Below are positions 5,956-10,462 of a DNA stretch of 10,462 nucleotides, piece by piece; position 1 is the first letter of the stretch, and every line of letters begins with the position of its first letter. The translations under genes and the position numbers were made by a program. Origin of the DNA: Hadesarchaea archaeon (GTDB lineage Archaea; Hadarchaeota; Hadarchaeia; Hadarchaeales; Hadarchaeaceae); assembly GCA_030601665.1 (NCBI GenBank), contig JAUWBP010000026.1, forward strand, positions 1 through 10,462. Direction: 5' to 3'. The notes beneath the pieces are model-generated. The model searched no databases. It saw nothing but the letters and a program-made list of their open reading frames with translations, and had not been told where the DNA came from.

Positions 5956-7596
5956 ATGAGCGCAGTAATGGGAGGAAAACCTGTACTCGTGCTGCCCGAA
6001 GGCACACGAAGATTAATTGGACGCGATGCCCAGCGTATGAACATCCTCGCAGCCCGTGTAATCAGCGAAGCCGTCCGTACAACCCTTGGGCCACGCGGCA
6101 TGGATAAGATGTTAGTTGACAGTTTGGGGGATGTCGTGATTACGAACGACGGTGTTACGATTCTTAAGGAGATAGAAGTCGAACATCCTGCGGCTAAGAT
6201 GATAGTCGAGGTAGCGAAAACGCAGGACGATGAAGTCGGGGACGGAACAACTTCTGCTGTAATAATCGCCGGCGAGCTCCTGCGCGAAGCGGAACGCTTG
6301 CTTGACCAAGTCATCCACCCCACGGTGATTGCCTCCGGCTATCGGATGGCCGCTGAGAAAGCCCAAGAGATATTGAATGGGCTCGCCGAGAAAACGACGA
6401 TCGACAATGAGGAACTCCTCACGCAAGCGGCGATGACCGCGATGACAGGGAAGAAAGCGGAAAGCGCGAAAGGGAAGCTGGCCGACCTCGCCGTAAAAGC
6501 GGTGAAACAAATAGCGGACAAAACGGATGGGGGATATATCGTTGACATAGATTACGTCGGCATCGAGAAGAAACCCGGCGAGAGCACCGACGATTCCCAG
6601 CTCATCCAAGGGATAATCATAGACAAGGAGCGCGTTCACCCAGAGATGCCAAAACGGGTGAAAAATGCTAAAATCGCCCTTCTTGACTGCGCCCTTGAGA
6701 TAAAGAAAACCGAAACCGATGCCGAAATTCGAGTCACGAGGCCTGAACAGCTTCGCGCGTTCTTGGACGAAGAAGAAAGCATGCTCAAAAAAATGGTGGA
6801 TCAGATCGTCGCCACTGGCGCAAATGTTGTCATATGCCAGAAGGGGATTGATGATCTCGTCCAACACTACCTCACGAAAGCAAACATCTACGCGGTTCGG
6901 CGGACAAAAAAATCAGATATTGAGAAATTATCCCGCGCCACGGGGGGCAAAGTCGTCACGAACATCGAGGATCTAACGAGTGCCGATCTGGGTAAAGCTG
7001 GGTTGATCGATGAACGAAAGATAGGTGATGACAAGATGACCTTTGTAGAGGAGTGTAAGGACCCCAAGGCGGTGAGCATACTCGTGCGGGGCGGAACTGA
7101 GCACGTGATTGATGAGGTCGAGCGCTCTGTACACGATGCGATCAGCGTGGTCTCCGCAGTAATCGAGGACGGCAAGATCATCGTGGGAGGTGGTGCACCC
7201 GAGATCGAACTCGCTAGGCGATTGAGGCAGTACGCGGAAACCGTTGGCGGACGCGAAGCACTTGCGGTCAACGGCTTTGCGAATGCTATCGAAACAGTTC
7301 CGCGAACTTTGGCAGAAAACGCTGGGCTCGACACCATAGATGTCTTGGTTGACCTTCGCGCCAAGCATGAGAAACCGAACAGTAAAAACTTTGGGATTGA
7401 TGTTTACAAGGGTGAAACCGTGGATATGATGGAAATTGGGGTTATCGAACCTCTGCGCACGAAAACCCAAGCGATAAAATCGGCGAGTGAAGCCGCAATA
7501 ATGATCCTCCGAATCGACGACGTGATATCTTCTTCTAAAAAGGGGATCACGCCGCCGGGGGGACCCCCTGGAGAAGGGGATATGGGCGAGGAGTAA
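5956..7596 (+). CDS. ths: Thermosome subunit (group II chaperonin, 546 aa)
   Basis: Archaeal CCT-like chaperonin that folds proteins in an ATP-driven double ring with a built-in lid. Signature motifs are intact: RTTLGPRGMDKM (41-52), ITNDGVTIL (62-70), VGDGTTSAV (94-102) with nucleotide-site Asp96, the VHDAI segment (Asp394, equivalent to the ATP-hydrolysis Asp of GroEL), and GGGAPEIELARRL (411-423). The length is typical for the family. The C-terminal tail is Gly/Pro/Glu-rich (PPGGPPGEGDMGEE) instead of the repeated GGM tail common in this family. It is transcribed alone, divergent from the pilus ATPase and ending 3 bases from the convergent arginine decarboxylase stop. Heat control is likely from family knowledge, but no known operator is recognised. 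Whether other subunits exist cannot be seen here. Confidence 0.97.
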   Translation: MSAVMGGKPVLVLPEGTRRLIGRDAQRMNILAARVISEAVRTTLGPRGMDKMLVDSLGDVVITNDGVTILKEIEVEHPAAKMIVEVAKTQDDEVGDGTTSAVIIAGELLREAERLLDQVIHPTVIASGYRMAAEKAQEILNGLAEKTTIDNEELLTQAAMTAMTGKKAESAKGKLADLAVKAVKQIADKTDGGYIVDIDYVGIEKKPGESTDDSQLIQGIIIDKERVHPEMPKRVKNAKIALLDCALEIKKTETDAEIRVTRPEQLRAFLDEEESMLKKMVDQIVATGANVVICQKGIDDLVQHYLTKANIYAVRRTKKSDIEKLSRATGGKVVTNIEDLTSADLGKAGLIDERKIGDDKMTFVEECKDPKAVSILVRGGTEHVIDEVERSVHDAISVVSAVIEDGKIIVGGGAPEIELARRLRQYAETVGGREALAVNGFANAIETVPRTLAENAGLDTIDVLVDLRAKHEKPNSKNFGIDVYKGETVDMMEIGVIEPLRTKTQAIKSASEAAIMILRIDDVISSSKKGITPPGGPPGEGDMGEE

Positions 7597-7599
7597 CCG

Positions 7600-8061
7600 C
7601 TAGCGGATGAACACGATCGCTGCCAACGCGGCCCCATGGTTCTCAACGATGTGCCCAGATGAAATGGAAGTTACCTTCGTCGGCTCGAGCCCACGTCTTT
7701 CCATCATATTTCTTGCCATCGTTTCAACAGTCATGCCAGCCATCTTCTGGGTAACGCCAATATCATGATATTCTGAAACTATCCCGTGTGAGGACTCACT
7801 TGTCGCAATACCGACCGCGGCGGCAATCTTCTGACCCGGCGTCGAACTGGAGATTTTCGCCATGATAATTGGAGTGATGGTGCCTGGCTCGAGCTTCGGC
7901 ATCTTGACAATTTTACATCCTACCGGCCAAATGCTTGAAACTGATACAAGGTTGAGCTCGGAGATGCCCGCCTTGCTGAGCGCATTGTCAAATGCCACCA
8001 ACTCGAATGGCCCATCTGCGTCGGCCGCAACTAAAGCAGCTTCCTTCGGAACATCCCACAT
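7600..8061 (-). CDS. pdaD: Pyruvoyl-dependent arginine decarboxylase (153 aa)
   Basis: Converts arginine to agmatine and CO2, feeding polyamine synthesis and, in archaea, agmatidine modification of tRNA-Ile. The proenzyme cleaves itself at a Ser-Ser pair to make a beta chain and an alpha chain with an N-terminal pyruvoyl group. Here the pair is Ser42-Ser43 in NLVSVSSIWP. Residues matching the Methanocaldococcus jannaschii active site, as I recall it, are visible: Asp25 in AFDNAL, Asn37 just before the cleavage site, and Glu97 in IVSEYHD. The length is slightly shorter than the usual 155-165. ATG 8061 follows GGATGA, which overlaps the stop of the AMP phosphorylase gene; only 4 bases separate them, so the two are probably co-transcribed and translationally coupled. 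Identification rests on strong resemblance along the whole protein. Confidence 0.95.
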   Translation of the reverse strand: MWDVPKEAALVAADADGPFELVAFDNALSKAGISELNLVSVSSIWPVGCKIVKMPKLEPGTITPIIMAKISSSTPGQKIAAAVGIATSESSHGIVSEYHDIGVTQKMAGMTVETMARNMMERRGLEPTKVTSISSGHIVENHGAALAAIVFIR

Positions 8062-8065
8062 GATT

Positions 8066-9628
8066 TCATCCTATGCGAGGACGGTGCGTCATCTTCTCGA
8101 GCAACATTCCTCCTATCGTTATCGGTGGGTTACGTTTGACAATACGTAATGCATCGTCTAGTCTCGTTTCGTGTTTCGCATAAATTTCAAGGATTGGCTC
8201 ATCTTTACTCACCTTCCGCCCCTCCTTGAGCATGACCCTTAACCCAGCTCCCTTATCGCGTGGAGCGCCTACAGTACGAGCTATCTCGTTAATGCACGCA
8301 TTATCAATATTAATCACGTACCCATCGTGGGGCGCGAGTATGACCTCCTTTTTATCGCCGATTGGGATTTCCTCTGGCTTCACGTCCGGGTTGCCTCCCT
8401 GAGCCTCGATGATTTCGCGCATTTTTTGGTCGGCCTTGCCCGAATTCAATATTTCACATGCCATCTGCCTGCCCATCCCCGAGCTAGCGACCCCGCCGAG
8501 CTCAAGCATTATGCCAGCCAAACTCGTCGCCTTTTCGACTAAGCTCCCTGGTCCGTTGCCGCGCAGTGTTTCGAGCGCTTCCTTAGCTTCGAGAGCCGGG
8601 CCAACCGCGTAACCCACGGGCTGGCCACCGTAAGTTATGGCCACCTCAACTTGCACGTTGAGCTTATTCCCAAGCTCCATAAAATCGTGGGCAAAGCTCC
8701 GGGCTTGATCCATGGCCTCAACCTTTGCTCCGGGCCCGGTCGGGATGTCAATCAAGATACGATCGGCGCCCACCGCTAACTTCTTCGACATCACGCTCGC
8801 GAGCAATTGGCAACGTGGATCTACTCCAAGCGTGCGTTCGACGCTGATGATGATGTCATCCGCTGGAGCTAACCTGACTGCACCACCCCAAGCCAAAACC
8901 GCACCGACCTTCTGCACAATCCGCTTGATTTCATCCATGCCGAGGGTAACGTTTGTGAGGACCTCCATCACATCCGCGGTTCCAGCTGCACTCGTTATAG
9001 CCCGGCTGCTCGTCTTCGGCACCACCAAACCGGCTGCGGCCACTATCGGAACTGCGACCATAGCGTACTTGTTGCCTGGAACACCCCCTATGCTGTGGAC
9101 ATCGAGTACAGGGCTGGTGTTCAGCTCGAGCCTGTCGCCGGAGCTAACCATTCGCTGAGTCAAGGCAACGATCTCGCTTGTGACCATCCCTTGAATGACT
9201 TCTGCGACTACAAAAGCTGACATCTCCACGGAGCTCAAGTTCATCGCGGTGATGTCATCGACTATCGCGTAGATTTCCTCGGTTGTTAGCTGTTGCCCCG
9301 ACATCTTCTTCTTGATGAAATCAACCGACCGAGGACGGGGAACAAGCGTGACGGATAGAGTATCTCCTAGCTTAAGGCCGAGAGCCTCAGCTACCTCGAT
9401 AAAGGCGCCTACTTCGCCCTTCCGTACCATCCGTTTCGTCGTGTTGGCGATCGCGACCAGCTTGGCCTTCGGCGTCGCCAGCTGCACCCTATCTCCCGCA
9501 AAGTGTCCGAGCTCCTCCGCATCCTGTTCGTGGAGCACAACGATGTGTCGCCCGGTTTCCATGTCGAGCGGCTTCGCCTTCAAAGGTATGGATCTCATGC
9601 TATCAGGAAATTTTATTTTACAGCTCAT
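8066..9628 (-). CDS. deoA: AMP phosphorylase (520 aa)
   Basis: Phosphorolysis of AMP (also CMP and UMP in characterised archaea) to ribose 1,5-bisphosphate and free base, first step of the archaeal pathway leading through R15P isomerase to type III RubisCO. An archaeal N-terminal extension (1-100) precedes the thymidine-phosphorylase-like core, with DVHSIGGVPGNK (176-187) and KTSSRAITSAAGTADVMEVL (205-224), the phosphate and nucleoside site signature. The C-terminal PYNP-type domain is near 425-510. Similarity to the Thermococcus enzyme is clear throughout, which separates it from ordinary thymidine phosphorylase. Start choice: ATG 9628 has no ribosome binding site but lies 27 bases from a TATA-like box, suiting a leaderless transcript. 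ATG 9598, which gives 510 residues, fits the length of relatives better. The R15P isomerase and RubisCO are not in this window. Confidence 0.95.
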   Translation of the reverse strand: MSCKIKFPDSMRSIPLKAKPLDMETGRHIVVLHEQDAEELGHFAGDRVQLATPKAKLVAIANTTKRMVRKGEVGAFIEVAEALGLKLGDTLSVTLVPRPRSVDFIKKKMSGQQLTTEEIYAIVDDITAMNLSSVEMSAFVVAEVIQGMVTSEIVALTQRMVSSGDRLELNTSPVLDVHSIGGVPGNKYAMVAVPIVAAAGLVVPKTSSRAITSAAGTADVMEVLTNVTLGMDEIKRIVQKVGAVLAWGGAVRLAPADDIIISVERTLGVDPRCQLLASVMSKKLAVGADRILIDIPTGPGAKVEAMDQARSFAHDFMELGNKLNVQVEVAITYGGQPVGYAVGPALEAKEALETLRGNGPGSLVEKATSLAGIMLELGGVASSGMGRQMACEILNSGKADQKMREIIEAQGGNPDVKPEEIPIGDKKEVILAPHDGYVINIDNACINEIARTVGAPRDKGAGLRVMLKEGRKVSKDEPILEIYAKHETRLDDALRIVKRNPPITIGGMLLEKMTHRPRIG

Positions 9629-9651
9629 TGGATTTAAACATTCCCCAACTT

Positions 9652-9660
9652 GGATAAATG
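9652..9660 (-). promoter_or_regulatory. TATA-like box for AMP phosphorylase (possible leaderless transcript)
   Basis: CATTTATCC on the minus strand, in the 41-base gap after trpA. Its centre is about 27 bases from ATG 9628, so transcription would start at or next to the start codon. No ribosome binding site precedes that codon. Confidence 0.4.
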
Positions 9661-9669
9661 ATACTTAAA

Positions 9670-10462
9670 TTAACGAGTTAAACGTGCGGCTGCTTTCAAA
9701 GTTTTTCCGAACTGGTCAAGTTCCAGCAACATTTTTTGTGGATTCTCCAAATTTTTAGCGATCAAATTAACGAACGCGCTGCCGACTATCGCTCCGTCCG
9801 CTCCAGCCTTTATAACCTCTTTAACGTGCTTGGGTTTTGATATCCCGAACCCAACAGCGATCGGCACCCGTGAGATCTTTCGAACATCGGCAATCAGCGG
9901 TTTGACTAACCTGGAAAGTCGCTCTCGAGCCCCCGTCACTCCGAGCAAGGAAACAACGTATAGAAAACCACTTGATGCATCGCATATGCGCTTGAGGCGT
10001 TTGGGAGTCGTTGTGGGTGCGGCCAAGAGAATCAAATCTGCCCCCCGCTTTTTCGCCACCCTCAGGACTTCGCCGGCCTCTTCCACTGGTAGGTCTGGAA
10101 TTACGATGCCGTCCATTCCTGCTGCCGTGAAATCTCGCATGAACTTGTCGACGCCGCGTTTGAACACTATGTTAAAGTAAGTCAACACCACCAGTGGGAC
10201 CTCACTAGTGCGACGGATTTGTCTAATTACCTCCCGCACGGTCTCGGGAGTCGTGCCTGCCTTCAGTGCTCGGTCGGCCGCCCCTTGGATTGTGGGGCCA
10301 TCTGCGATTGGGTCGGAAAATGGAATTCCAAGCTCAACGATGTCCGCGTGCTTGGTAAGTGTCTGGACTATCCGCGGCGTTAGCTCTGGCTTTGGATCCC
10401 CGGCAGTCACGAATGCTATAAGCGCGCCCTCCCCTTTGCCCCTGAGCTCCTCGAACTTCGCG
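9670..10462 (-). CDS. trpA: Tryptophan synthase alpha chain, N-terminus cut by window edge
   Basis: Cleaves indole-3-glycerol phosphate to indole and glyceraldehyde 3-phosphate; indole passes to the TrpB partner. The TIM-barrel sequence is complete from about the seventh residue of a standard TrpA. The frame stays open from GTG 10408 to the window edge, encoding AKFEELRGKGEGALIAF ahead of VTAGDP, which is typical TrpA N-terminal sequence, so 10408 is not the real start. In visible numbering the catalytic residues are Glu43 in VELGIPFSDP and Asp54 in IADGP, each 11 behind the Salmonella Glu49 and Asp60. The phosphate and loop segments GVTGAR and VGFGISKP are present. It is expected to follow trpB and other trp genes outside the window. 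Downstream, AMP phosphorylase follows after 41 bases, probably with its own promoter. Confidence 0.97.
   Translation of the reverse strand, partial: AKFEELRGKGEGALIAFVTAGDPKPELTPRIVQTLTKHADIVELGIPFSDPIADGPTIQGAADRALKAGTTPETVREVIRQIRRTSEVPLVVLTYFNIVFKRGVDKFMRDFTAAGMDGIVIPDLPVEEAGEVLRVAKKRGADLILLAAPTTTPKRLKRICDASSGFLYVVSLLGVTGARERLSRLVKPLIADVRKISRVPIAVGFGISKPKHVKEVIKAGADGAIVGSAFVNLIAKNLENPQKMLLELDQFGKTLKAAARLTR

Noticed and set aside
9670..10408. trpA beginning at GTG 10408.
   Set aside because: Conserved TrpA N-terminal sequence continues in frame upstream to the window edge, so this GTG encodes an internal Val.

Overview
The window is archaeal. Three signs support this: prepilins with the archaeal class III signal peptide (QGATEYLL core), a group II chaperonin (thermosome) subunit, and a pyruvoyl-dependent arginine decarboxylase next to an archaeal-type AMP phosphorylase. 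Promoters look like archaeal TATA boxes about 25 bases before the expected transcript start, and most genes have strong GGAGGT-type ribosome binding sites. Class III prepilins and a type III RubisCO-linked AMP phosphorylase suit a euryarchaeal or related, possibly thermophilic, lineage. The sequence alone does not fix the taxon.

Layout. Positions 1-302 hold no convincing gene, but contain a nested inverted-repeat structure enclosing a short tandem repeat. Positions 303-1319 (minus) hold three tandem class III prepilins: two paralogues of about 120 residues and one mini-pilin of 61 residues. Positions 1451-2005 (plus) hold a probable DNA-binding protein, divergent from the pilins and convergent on the pilus machinery. 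Positions 2002-5814 (minus) form an assembly operon: a TadA/VirB11-type secretion ATPase followed by two tandem TadC/GspF-type membrane proteins. Positions 5956-7596 (plus) hold the thermosome. Positions 7600-10462 (minus) hold the alpha chain of tryptophan synthase (running off the right edge), AMP phosphorylase and pyruvoyl-dependent arginine decarboxylase.

How the genes fit together. The left half is a compact type IV-like (Tad/Epd-style) pilus locus with subunits, motor ATPase and two platform proteins. No prepilin peptidase is present, so it must be encoded elsewhere. A helix-turn-helix protein sits between the pilins and the assembly operon. Its promoter and the pilin promoter carry the same CGGCAC box just upstream of TATA, in opposite orientation, which makes it a candidate local regulator. 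The right half is housekeeping: protein folding, nucleotide salvage, agmatine synthesis and tryptophan synthesis.

Most of the window is recognisable. The best leads are the regulator with its shared promoter box, the pilin set, and the structured repeat at the left edge.
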